Source: Siphonodentalium dalli
Taxonomy: Eukaryota > Mollusca > Scaphopoda > Gadilida > Siphonodentaliidae
DNA: 64,000 nucleotides
Reading direction: 5' to 3'
Assembly: GCA_032622095.1 (NCBI GenBank)
Contig: CP136064.1
Span: 273,567,614-273,631,613 of the forward strand
The notes beneath the pieces were generated by a model. It saw only the letters and a list, made by a program, of their open reading frames with translations, was not told where the DNA came from and made no database searches. Numbering within the stretch: position 1 is the stretch's first letter; each line of letters begins with the position of its first letter. Made by a program: the position numbers and the translations under genes. Below, piece by piece: positions 55,074-64,000 of the stretch.

Positions 55074-55465
55074 CCCTTTACCCAACAAACCGGCCAAAAC
55101 CGGCCAAATAAAGCTTCAACAGCCTAAAATATCTTCGGTCTGTCTCAATAGAACCATACAAATATGGATATCATTGGAATCGGCTCCTTGAGAACATTGT
55201 GATAGTTACAGTTATGCCCTGTGCCAATGCATTCTCTTATATATGCGAGTCGACCATAGGTCGCCTCGCATATATAAGAGAATGCATTGGCCTAAAAAAA
55301 ATCTTTTTGTAACACTTTTTACCATTTTTTCTTACATTCTTTAACAATTTTATAATTTTTAATGTGTTAAGCCAATGCATTCTCTTATATATGCGAGGCG
55401 ACCTATGGTCGACTCGCATATATAAGAGAATGCATTGGCACAGGGCCCTTCTGTTGGGTAAAGGG
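55074..55465. mobile_element. 392-bp piggyBac-like MITE, copy 2
   Basis: Same length, termini and TTAA flanks as 51604-51995, with only a handful of base differences, so both moved recently. Confidence 0.92.
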
Positions 55466-55547
55466 TTAAACATTTATAGGAGATTAAATATTAGTTAATC
55501 ATTTTCGACCAATGTCATGAAACTGCTCGAGTTCTATTCCAATAACA

Positions 55548-55926
55548 TAAAGGCAAGGATAGCCTTCGCAGTCGGTATATGCTGTTAAAATAGTCACAAC
55601 CGTTAAAACTGCAATAAAACAGAAAGAATATTAAAATATAGACATATTTTGTTCTTATACCAATCATAAATATTGCGTAAATGGTATGTTATTGTCAAGT
55701 TCGTACGCTGTTTTATGCAAACAAAAGCCAGGTTCCGTAACATTTTTGGCTTTTGTGTTACATAACAAAGCAGACGAACTTGACAACAACATACTATTTA
55801 CGCGATATATATTATTGGTGTAAGAACAAAATATGTCTATATTTTAATATTCTTTCTGTTTATCGTGGTTTATCGTTTATCGCGGGGTGTAACTATTTTA
55901 ACATCAAGGCCATCCATGCCTGTAAT
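55548..55926. mobile_element. R2 fold-back element, copy c
   Basis: ATAAAGGCAAGGATAGCC ... AAGGCCATCCATGCCTGTAAT with long inverted arms (TATTAAAATATAGACATATT / its inverse) and centre around AACATTTTTGGC. Confidence 0.85.
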
Positions 55927-55989
55927 AAAAGAATCCAATTTTGGAGCATAAAATCGTCATGATAGCCGCATGCACAGGGGCGTGTCGTT

Positions 55990-58530
55990 AAAACGAGTAA
56001 AACATAAACATAAGAACCAAATTTTTCATAATAAAAAAATCATATAAGAAGGAATTGAAACGTAAAAGAAGAAAATTCTACGCGGAACTCCATAATAGTT
56101 TGGACGAATTAGAAACAGCTGACCCTCAACAATATTGGCGAATTATAGATGACTTAAGAAATAAAAACAATAAACCCTCGGATGATCTGGATGCTGACAC
56201 AGCTACTGACTTTTTCAAAAATCTGTACTGCCCTACTGAGCCTAATTCTTCAGGAAGTGGTCCACCAATATGTCGATCTAAAACACCAGACATATCTCTC
56301 AATAATGGTCCAATCACTGCGGATGAAATTCTGTCCGCCGCGATTGAGCTTAAAACAAGAAAGGCAGTTGGTCCGGATCAGATTTCGAATGAATTTCTCA
56401 AATGTGCAGTACCTCTAATGACTGCCGAATTTGTTAAAACGTTCAACAACATTTTACAATCAGGATATTACCCACCTGAATGGAGTCAGTCTGTTCTCAG
56501 TTTAATACATAAAAAGGGAGCAAAAGACGATCCCAATAATTATCGTGCAATAGCATTGAGCTCGTCAGTAGGGAAACTATTCAATAAAATTATTAATCAC
56601 AGATTAGCAACATTTATCGATGCTAACAACATAATCAGCGAAAACCAATTCGGCTTTTGTACTGGCAAAAGTACAGTCGACAGTGCATTTGTCCTATATG
56701 CGTCAATACAGAAATATAAATCATCTAAGAAACCTGTCTATGCAACATTTGTCGATTTTAGGAAAGCTTTTGATACTGTTAATCGACAAATTCTTTTTAG
56801 AAAAATGGAAACAGCTGGCATTTCAGGATTTTCATTGGAAATATTAAAATCACTATACCAGTCAAGCCTTTATAGCACAAATACAAGTAAAGGTATCGGT
56901 CCTTCACATCTCTCCACAATTGGAGTACGCCAAGGGTATATATTATCGCCCTTACTATTTAAAATATTCATTGATGACATAAAGGACATTTTCGATGACA
57001 AATGTGAACCGTTACGTATTGGATCTAGCGCGCTCAGTCATTTGCTCTTCGCAGATGACTTAGTTTTGGTCTCTGAGAGTCCAGAAGGACTTCAGCGATG
57101 TCTAGACAAACTCCAGTCCTTCACGCGACAAAATGCCCTGTCGATAAACACGGAGAAGACGAAATGCTTGATTTTCAGAACGAGGAATCCAAAAGTTCAC
57201 CCTCAGTTTTTCCTTGAAGATAATCCCTTGGATCTGGTTAACGAATATACCTATCTCGGAATGACGTTTTCCAGCACAGGAAAATTCACGCAGGCCGTAA
57301 ATCATTTGAGTGGTAAAGGACGAAAAGCTCTTTATTCAATATCTCGTGCGTGTGCAAATAAAGCGCCCCTCCCTCTAAAAACTTCCCTTAAACTGTTTGA
57401 TAAGTTAATCAAGCCTATACTTCTATATGGCAGTGAATTATGGGCAAGTGAATTAACAATAAAAAATCACGAACGTTATCCGTGTGAGAAACTTCATATC
57501 ACACATTGCAAACAAATACTTGGAGTCGGTAAATACGCTTCAAACAATGCAGTCAGAGCTGAATTAGGGAGCTATCCGTTATATATTGACGCTTTATGTA
57601 GAATGGCTTCATATGCGGCTAAAATCTCATCCAGATGTACGAGTGGCATATTAAGTGATGCAATGCGCGAACAGCGCAGCGGGGTAGCTGGGAATTCGAT
57701 ATTCAAAAGTCTGGAGTCATTTGGCTTGACTATACCCTCCGACATTACTAACAACAAGCCTCTAATTAACAAGCTTCTAAAGACATTTAAACGCCAGCTT
57801 CGTGAAAATCAAACTGAAAACTTCAGAGCAAGTATGCGCGATGGTGTTTCAAAAACTGGTAAAAATAAACTAAGAACATATCGACTTTTTAAAAGAGATA
57901 TTGTCCTAGAACCTTATCTTTTAACTACAGCGTCGCTAGCTGACCGCTCAGCATTTACACGTCTAAGAATAAGTAATCATTCTCTTGCCATTGAAAAGGG
58001 TCGTCACGCCCAACCACCGATTCCTTTAGCCAGAAGATTATGTGTTTTGTGTAATGACGAAGCCATCGACGATGAGAGGCATTTCCTAATTGATTGTCCA
58101 ACATTTCTTCCTATACGGAATGAACTCATTAAAATTATGGATGACAATTTTATCAATTTTCGATTGATGAGTAGATTGGACCAACTCAAACATATATTAG
58201 CCAATGACACAGCTGAAATATGCTCCCAAATCTGCAACGTAGTCAAGCGGTTATTCGAGGCCAGATCACAGTTAAACTAGACAAATTACGTGTGTTGAAT
58301 CATGTAACATAACTCACTCTACAGATAAGAATATAAGCAATTAATGAATATATATATATATATATTATGATATTATCACTATTATTCAATGTATGTAATG
58401 TCAATATATTGTATGATGTCACATGATACACTGTTAATATTATTATACATGGCAACCTGTCCCTATAATGGGGCGTCTTTTGCTGAATAAATCTATCTAT
58501 CTATCTATCTATCTATCTAAACTAAAAAAT
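55990..58530 (+). mobile_element. 5'-truncated LINE with (CTAT)n tail
   Basis: Holds a reverse-transcriptase ORF lacking the endonuclease, a 3' UTR of about 200 bp ending GGGGCGTCTTTTGCTGAATAAA and a CTAT microsatellite (58491-58519). Lies in intron 1 of the GH16 gene, antisense to it. Confidence 0.9.
56055..58280 (+). CDS. LINE reverse transcriptase, partial (endonuclease missing)
   Basis: About 741 open codons; the start is arbitrary because the 5' part is truncated and position 56055 is TTG. Motifs: RKAVGPDQISNEFLK (about 100), NNYRAIALSSSVGKLFNKII (165), QFGFCTGKST (200), TFVDFRKAFDTVNRQIL (230), GVRQGYILSPLLFKIFIDDI (290), LLFADDLVLVSES (330), EYTYLGMTFSSTGKF (400). C-terminal zinc-binding-like RRLCVLCNDEAIDDERHFLIDCP (about 665-690), as in I/Nimb/RTE-like elements. 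The clade is not certain. No stops or shifts inside, which points to recent insertion. Confidence 0.9.
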   Translation: MKRKRRKFYAELHNSLDELETADPQQYWRIIDDLRNKNNKPSDDLDADTATDFFKNLYCPTEPNSSGSGPPICRSKTPDISLNNGPITADEILSAAIELKTRKAVGPDQISNEFLKCAVPLMTAEFVKTFNNILQSGYYPPEWSQSVLSLIHKKGAKDDPNNYRAIALSSSVGKLFNKIINHRLATFIDANNIISENQFGFCTGKSTVDSAFVLYASIQKYKSSKKPVYATFVDFRKAFDTVNRQILFRKMETAGISGFSLEILKSLYQSSLYSTNTSKGIGPSHLSTIGVRQGYILSPLLFKIFIDDIKDIFDDKCEPLRIGSSALSHLLFADDLVLVSESPEGLQRCLDKLQSFTRQNALSINTEKTKCLIFRTRNPKVHPQFFLEDNPLDLVNEYTYLGMTFSSTGKFTQAVNHLSGKGRKALYSISRACANKAPLPLKTSLKLFDKLIKPILLYGSELWASELTIKNHERYPCEKLHITHCKQILGVGKYASNNAVRAELGSYPLYIDALCRMASYAAKISSRCTSGILSDAMREQRSGVAGNSIFKSLESFGLTIPSDITNNKPLINKLLKTFKRQLRENQTENFRASMRDGVSKTGKNKLRTYRLFKRDIVLEPYLLTTASLADRSAFTRLRISNHSLAIEKGRHAQPPIPLARRLCVLCNDEAIDDERHFLIDCPTFLPIRNELIKIMDDNFINFRLMSRLDQLKHILANDTAEICSQICNVVKRLFEARSQLN

Positions 58531-58534
58531 ATAT

Positions 58535-58805
58535 CAGTCTAAAACGAGCGCACAACTTTAAAAATGCATCGATAAACAATATAAATGTGTGTTCAAGCCT
58601 TGAAATAGTGTGTCTGTCATTTGCAGAATGAGGTCCCCAGAGGGTGAATTTAGTTATGCTACCCCGCTAGCATCACCAAATTCACCCTCTGGGGACCTTA
58701 TTCTGCTTACACCTCAGCATTCTGCAAATGACAGACACACTATTTCTAGGCTTGTGTGTATTGTTTATCGATGCACTTTTAAAGTTGTGCGCTCGTTTTA
58801 GACTG
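58535..58805. mobile_element. Fold-back element with CAGTCTAAAACGAGC ends
   Basis: Two arms of about 130 bp: CAGTCTAAAACGAGCGCACA to its inverse TGTGCGCTCGTTTTAGACTG. The centre is the GAATGAGGTCCCCAGAGGGT palindrome found repeatedly in the window. Confidence 0.88.
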
Positions 58806-58879
58806 ACCGCGGAACACTCGGAGGTCTTATATGAACCTTCAATTTAAAGTTATATTCATGGTTCCAGACTAATTTTTAC

Positions 58880-58970
58880 CAAAAGAGGGTGAATTTGGTA
58901 ATGCTAGCTCGCTGTGCTTGGTTCACCCACTGGGGACCTCATTCTGCAAATGTCAAGCACACTATTTCAA
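58880..58970. repeat. R3 palindromic motif (GAGGTCCCC / GGGTGAATTT), copy
   Basis: GAGGGTGAATTTGGTAATGC ... TGGTTCACCCACTGGGGACC, followed by TCATTCTGCAAATG. Related copies or halves at 16965-17010, 29845-29890, 58620-58730, 60260-60362 and 60578-60690. Confidence 0.75.
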
Positions 58971-59082
58971 GGCTTGATTTTATGTAATCGAATCCGGAGA
59001 CTCTAAATATGCAAAAAAGATACACCATTTTAGAGGACCACTGACGCTATATAATAATATGTCGTTGTGTGTAACCACTGAC

Positions 59083-59211
59083 CTCCACAACAGATCCATT
59101 GTTGGTTGAGGAAATTGTGTCCTTGTCCGTTCTGTACATACAGCAACCAGTAGTACACGGTGTCCCCACGATTCAATGACACAGCATCGTTAGTATAAAC
59201 CCAATAACCAC
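59083..59211 (-). CDS. Exon: C-terminal part of CBM39 glucan-binding domain
   Basis: Frame reads GYWVYTNDAVSLNRGD, then TVYYWLLYVQNGQG and FLNQQWICCG. This is the conserved second half of the N-terminal CBM39 domain of beta-1,3-glucan recognition proteins (family pattern: D/N-x-V-YYW-x-YV, then LDQ-W). Acceptor is TTTTCAG and donor is G|GTCAGT. The exon starts with the last two bases of a Gly codon and leaves one base (G) that pairs with the AA opening the next exon to give Glu. The preceding exon was not found in the window. Confidence 0.82.
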
Positions 59212-59699
59212 CTGAAAACAAATTGAGTCTTCCTTTAAAAATGATGCTTCTTCCTAACAAGTTGTTTGTATTTTCCGGGGTATATAACATAATAAATGTA
59301 AATCGAAGACACCGCCCTGTTCGCACAAACGCATCTATCAATCGATATTGATTTTATTTCGATTTTTACTGGGACAGTTCTATGGGCTATTTTTAGAATG
59401 GAAACGTTCACCCTCCACCAAGGTCAAAGTCATTTCGAATCTAAGAGATTTCGCCGTCTACATCCGAAATAAACGACTCTATTATGCCTTTAGAGACAAA
59501 TTTACTCGATATTCAGTTTCATCAGTGTTTTATTCACAAAAGTGATATTCGTAGTCCTGAAAAAGGTTTTATGAAAATTATATTGTTGTTGTAATTGTGG
59601 CCCGGAAGTGATGCACCATCTTTAAAGATCCTCTAACTCTTCCCGGTTCTAACACCAACAACGAATTGAATATGAAATTTATTTTAAAGACAAGTTTCA

Positions 59700-59960
59700 A
59701 TATTTATTACCAAAAAAAAAAAAAAAAAATATCTGGTGTTGCACATATTTTACATATAATTGTTTTAAAGGATGGATTTGCAATAAAAAATGAGGAATAC
59801 TCTCATTTTTTATTTAAGACTTTGTCGGTTACAATTCATTCCGCATTAGTCTGAGAAACTGAAACCGAACTGTCCGTATTCATTTGGAAACTGCTAGATC
59901 AATTCAGAATGAATTGTAAACGACAGAACTCTTAAATAAAAAATGATATATTTAATTACG
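59700..59960. other. A-run and inverted repeat in non-coding DNA
   Basis: A 19-base A-run at about 59713 and inverted words GACTTTGTCGGTTACAATTC / GAATTGTAAACGACAGA around 59818-59935. No gene recognised from 59350 to 60000. Confidence 0.5.
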
Positions 59961-59987
59961 TACATAAAGAGGGTGCCCTAAGCAAAA

Positions 59988-60180
59988 CACCCAACATCCA
60001 CTAGGAACACTATTGATCACCTGGATTCGCGGTGATACATCCAACATCCACTAGGAACACTATTGCTCACCTGGATTCGCCCAACATCCACTAGGAACAC
60101 TATTGATCACCTGGATTCGCGGTTATTCACCCAACATCCACTATGAACACTATTGATCACCTGGATTCGCGGTGATTTTA
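59988..60180. repeat. CATCCACTAGGAACACTATT tandem repeat (4 units)
   Basis: Units of about 40-52 bp, each CATCCACTAGGAACACTATT GATCACCTGGATTCGCGGTGA. The CGCGGTGAT word also occurs in the 20-bp satellite 1 kb further right. Confidence 0.88.
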
Positions 60181-60259
60181 TTTTCGCTGTGATCCACGGT
60201 GACCTTATGAATCAACAAATTCCTAGAGACTGAACAGGGCTCCAAGTATGAGTATAGTC

Positions 60260-60362
60260 TGTCTGTCATGTGCAGAATGATGTCTCCAGAGGGTGAATTT
60301 AGTGATGATATACTGCATAGCGGGCGAGCATCACTAAATTCACCCTCTGAGGACCTCATACT
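60260..60362. repeat. R3 palindrome copy
   Basis: GCAGAATGATGTCTCCAGAG GGTGAATTTAGTGATG, spacer, CATCACTAAATTCACCCTCT GAGGACCTCATACTGC. Confidence 0.85.
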
Positions 60363-60577
60363 GCTTAGGCCTCATCTTTTCTGGACAGTTTCGTTAATAT
60401 CAAATGTCTATAAAAACTTCTTCATATTGATTCAATTTCTTTTTTAGTTTAGTTACTCTATATCCCCAAATTGAAAGACGACCTATTACATATTCGAGGT
60501 TCCCAATGGGTGTACATCACAGTATTCACCGTTTGGGAACTTCAATCTGAGTATATGTCTCCGATAGCAGATGAGGC

Positions 60578-60690
60578 CATGCAGAATGAGGTCCCCACAT
60601 GGTGAATCTGGTGATGCTAGCCCGCAATGCGGGGTAGCACCACTAAATGCACCCTCTGGGAACCTCATTCTGCAAATGGCAGACACACTA
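60578..60690. repeat. R3 palindrome copy
   Basis: GCAGAATGAGGTCCCCACAT GGTGAATCTGGTGATGCTAG CCCGC pairs with GCGGGGTAGCACCACTAAAT GCACCCTCTGGGAACCTCAT TCTGC. Confidence 0.85.
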
Positions 60691-60699
60691 AACTCAGGC

Positions 60700-61118
60700 A
60701 TGCGGGGCTCACCAAGAACCACTGAGAATCGCCGCAAAACATGTACTTACAATAGTTTACGTCATTATTATTAAAGACATATCATGGACTTGTTCGGGTA
60801 CGTGAAACTGGTAAGTTAGTATTCAGGCACCATGCCAACTGGGGGAATGTAGCATTCTACTAACATAGCCGAAAATCTGAAGCAAATCGACCGTGGATAT
60901 AATATTTGTGAATATAACTACGTTGAGGAAGATTATTCAACATTTCTATTTGATAACCCTACTCGAGTGTTTCACATCACATATTGATAATTGCTTGTCT
61001 TGACTTGTTCAAACTTTCAATTTCTGTCAAAATGGACATTTGTGGAAATTGTAGACATATTAGCAATGCGATCCCGTTGCATACATTGTATAAGAAGCTT
61101 TGCACTGAATACCGCTGA
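60700..61118. other. No gene recognised before the satellite
   Basis: Part (60800-60890) is an inverse copy of 15340-15410. Remaining sequence is unremarkable. Confidence 0.5.
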
Positions 61119-64000
61119 TCCATGATGTGTCGCGGTGATTTGTGTTGTGTCGCGGTGATTTGTGTTGTGTATCGGTGATTTGTGTTGCGTCGCGGTGATT
61201 TGTGTTGCGTCGCGGTGATTTGTGTTGTGTCGCGGTGATTTGTGTTGTGTCGCGGTGATTTGTGTTGTGTATCGGTGATTTGTGTTGTGTCGCGGTGATT
61301 TGTGTTGTGTCGCGGTGATTTGTGTTGTGTCGCGGTGATTTGTGTTGTGTCGCGGTGATTTGTGTTGTGTCGCGGTGATTTGTGTTGTGTCGCGGTGATT
61401 TGTGTTGTGTCGCGGTGATTTGTGTTGTGTCGCGGTGATTTGTGTTGTGTCGCGGTGATTTGTGTTGTGCCGCGGTGATTTGTGTTGTGTCGCGGTGATT
61501 TGTGTTGTGTATCGGTGATTTGTGTTGTGTATCGGTGATTTGTGTTGTGTCGCGGTGATTTGTGTTGCGTCGCGGTGATTTGTGTTGTGTCGCGGTGATT
61601 TGTGTTGTGTCGCGGTGATTTGTGTTGTGTCGCGGTGATTTGTGTTGTGTCGCGGTGATTTGTGTTGTGCCGCGGTGATTTGTGTTGTGTCGCGGTGATT
61701 TGTGTTGTGTATCGGTGATTTGTGTTGTGTATCGGTCGCGGTGATTTGTGTTGCGTCGCGGTGATTTGTGTTGTGTATCGGTGATTTGTGTTGTGTATCG
61801 GTCGCGGTGATTTGTGTTGTGTCGCGGTGATTTGTGTTGTGTCGCGGTGATTTGTGTTGTGTCGCGGTGATTTGTGTTGTGTCGCGGTGATTTGTGTTGT
61901 GTATCGGTGATTTGTGTTGTATCTCGGTCGCGGTGATTTGTGTTGTGTATCGGTGATTTGTGTTGTGTATCGGTCGCGGTGATTTGTGTTGTGCCGCGGT
62001 GATTTGTGTTGTGTCGCGGTGATTTGTGTTGTGTATCGGTGATTTGTGTTGTGTATCGGTCGCGGTGATTTGTGTTGCGTCGCGGTGATTTGTGTTGTGT
62101 ATCGGTGATTTGTGTTGTGTATCGGTCGCGGTGATTTGTGTTGTGTCGCGGTGATTTGTGTTGTGTCGCGGTGATTTGTGTTGTGTCGCGGTGATTTGTG
62201 TTGTGTCGCGGTGATTTGTGTTGTGTATCGGTGATTTGTGTTGTGTATCGGTCGCGGTGATTTGTGTTGTGTCGCGGTGATTTGTGTTGTGTCGCGGTGA
62301 TTTGTGTTGTGTCGCGGTGATTTGTGTTGTGTCGCGGTGATTTGTGTTGTGTATCGGTGATTTGTGTTGTATCTCGGTCGCGGTGATTTGTGTTGCGTCG
62401 CGGTGATTTGTGTTGTGTCGCGGTGATTTGTGTTGTGTCGCGGTGATTTGTGTTGTGTCGCGGTGATTTGTGTTGTGTCGCGGTGATTTGTGTTGCGTCG
62501 CGGTGATTTGTGTTGTGTCGCGGTGATTTGTGTTGTGTCGCGGTGATTTGTGTTGTGTCGCGGTGATTTGTGTTGTGTCGCGGTGATTTGTGTTGCGTCG
62601 CGGTGATTTGTGTTGTGTCGCGGTGATTTGTGTTGTGTCGCGGTGATTTGTGTTGCGTCGCGGTGATTTGTGTTGCGTCGCGGTGATTTGTGTTGTGTCG
62701 CGGTGATTTGTGTTGCGTCGCGGTGATTTGTGTTGTGTATCGGTGATTTGTGCGGTGATTTGTGTTGTGTATCGGTGATTTGTGTTGTGTCGCGGTGATT
62801 TGTGCGGTGATTTGTGTTGTGTATCGGTGATTTGTGTTGTGTCGCGGTGATTTGTGCGGTGATTTGTGTTGTGTCGCGGTGATTTGTGTTGTGTCGCGGT
62901 GATTTGTGTTGTGTCGCGGTGATTTGTGTTGTGTCGCGGTGATTTGTGTTGTGTCGCGGTGATTTGTGTTGCGTCGCGGTGATTTGTGTTGTGTCGCGGT
63001 GATTTGTGTTGCGTCGCGGTGATTTGTGTTGTGTATCGGTGATTTGTGTTGTGTCGCGGTGATTTGTGCGGTGATTTGTGTTGTGTCGCGGTGATTTGTG
63101 TTGTGTCGCGGTGATTTGTGTTGTGTCGCGGTGATTTGTGTTGCGTCGCGGTGATTTGTGTTGTGTATCGGTGATTTGTGTTGTGTCGCGGTGATTTGTG
63201 CGGTGATTTGTGTTGTGTCGCGGTGATTTGTGCGGTGATTTGTGTTGTGTCGCGGTGATTTGTGTTGTGTCGCGGTGATTTGTGTTGTGTCGCGGTGATT
63301 TGTGTTGCGTCGCGGTGATTTGTGTTGTGTATCGGTGATTTGTGTTGTGTCGCGGTGATTTGTGCGGTGATTTGTGTTGTGTCGCGGTGATTTGTGCGGT
63401 GATTTGTGTTGTGTCGCGGTGATTTGTGTTGTGTCGCGGTGATTTGTGTTGTGTCGCGGTGATTTGTGTTGCGTCGCGGTGATTTGTGTTGTGTATCGGT
63501 GATTTGTGTTGTGTCGCGGTGATTTGTGCGGTGATTTGTGTTGTGTCGCGGTGATTTGTGTTGTGTCGCGGTGATTTGTGTTGTGTCGCGGTGATTTGTG
63601 TTGTGTCGCGGTGATTTGTGTTGCGTCGCGGTGATTTGTGTTGTGTCGCGGTGATTTGTGTTGCGTCGCGGTGATTTGTGTTGTGTATCGGTGATTTGTG
63701 TTGTGTCGCGGTGATTTGTGCGGTGATTTGTGTTGTGTCGCGGTGATTTGTGTTGTGTATCGGTGATTTGTGTTGTGTCGCGGTGATTTGTGTTGTGTCG
63801 CGGTGATTTGTGTTGTGTCGCGGTGATTTGTGTTGCGTCGCGGTGATTTGTGTTGTGTCGCGGTGATTTGTGTTGCGTCGCGGTGATTTGTGTTGTGTCG
63901 CGGTGATTTGTGTTGTGTCGCGGTGATTTGTGTTGTGTCGCGGTGATTTGTGTTGTGTCGCGGTGATTTGTGCTGTATCGCGGTGATTTGTGTTGTGTCG
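61119..64000. repeat. 20-bp satellite, over 140 units, continues past the window
   Basis: Unit GTGTTGTGTCGCGGTGATTT with frequent variants: GTAT for GTCG (ATCGG), GCGT, GCCG, and short forms GATTTGTGCGGTGATTTGTG. Variants recur in blocks (for example a TATCGGTCGCGG junction at 61733, 61799, 61970, 62057 and 62123), indicating higher-order repeats. Strand composition is strongly G/T. No ORF of interest. Confidence 0.97.

Larger units (their letters stand above)
27824..59211 (-). other. Split gene: CBM39 + GH16 beta-1,3-glucanase / glucan-recognition protein (10 exons seen)
   Basis: Ten exons on the minus strand, listed separately, join with AG acceptors, GT donors and matching phase. Their lengths (129, 332, 75, 61, 183, 78, 118, 72, 142, 216) sum to 1406, which is 2 bases completing a split codon plus 468 codons including the stop. 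Domain order is a carbohydrate-binding CBM39 segment, a Thr/Pro/Gln-rich linker of about 75 residues, then a complete GH16 catalytic domain. The GH16 signature GEIDIMEARG keeps both glutamates and the aspartate (ExDxxE), so hydrolysis of beta-1,3-glucan (laminarin type) is plausible; in the family, non-catalytic pattern-recognition members usually lose these residues. The protein is expected to be secreted, for digestion or innate immunity. Signal peptide and first CBM39 strands are not found and probably lie right of the window. Introns are full of transposons and satellites. Family assignment is strong; in vivo role is inferred. Confidence 0.9.

Noticed and set aside
61119-64000. CRISPR-like array
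   Set aside because: Units are contiguous with no spacers, the sequence is an animal satellite, and no cas genes exist.

Overview
This is an animal (eukaryotic) genomic window dominated by transposons and tandem repeats. The only recognisable host gene is a split minus-strand gene for a secreted CBM39 + glycoside hydrolase family 16 protein (beta-1,3-glucanase / beta-1,3-glucan-recognition family). That family, the jockey-type LINEs and the repeat content suggest a lophotrochozoan, most likely a bivalve mollusc. The assignment is inferred from gene families and not proven. There is no prokaryotic gene organisation, rRNA, intact tRNA or CRISPR array.

Host gene (minus strand, 59211 down to 27824): ten exons join with consistent phase and AG/GT junctions. 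They are a CBM39-type exon (59083-59211), a Thr/Pro-rich linker plus GH16 start (52524-52855), then GH16 exons at 49645-49719, 44157-44217, 40774-40956, 38314-38391 (catalytic GEIDIMEARG), 34812-34929, 33510-33581, 28442-28583 and 27824-28039 (stop). Together they give 468 codons counting the stop. The first exons (signal peptide and first part of CBM39) were not found and probably lie beyond the right edge. A direct duplication (25300-31880 and 2240-17835) carries second copies of the last two exons (15573-15714 and 4307-4519); the second last exon has compensating small deletions that scramble a conserved segment.

Most striking structure in the gene: four exons (3, 5, 6, 9) have had their 3' end together with the adjacent 5' splice site tandemly duplicated. 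At exon 5 this produced an array of about 50 units of 42 bp (about 38680-40815) that fills most of the following intron, each unit carrying CAG|GTGAGT.

Mobile elements: a decayed CR1-like LINE (185-2230, -); a 5'-truncated jockey-type LINE (5114-8790, -); a full-length jockey-type LINE (9213-13969, +) with intact ORF1 and an ORF2 broken by one stop; two full copies (13982-15045 and about 37030-38033) and one 68-bp 3' fragment (5035-5102) of a roughly 1-kb element with a single unrecognised basic ORF; and a 5'-truncated LINE at 55990-58530 (+). At both jockey loci the order is target duplication - LINE - target duplication - one-ORF element - target duplication, all in one orientation. This suggests the two elements are inserted as partners. 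Several TIR/fold-back elements (TA or TTAA targets), tRNA-derived SINE copies and many satellites fill the rest. The right end (61.1-64 kb) is a 20-bp satellite running off the window.
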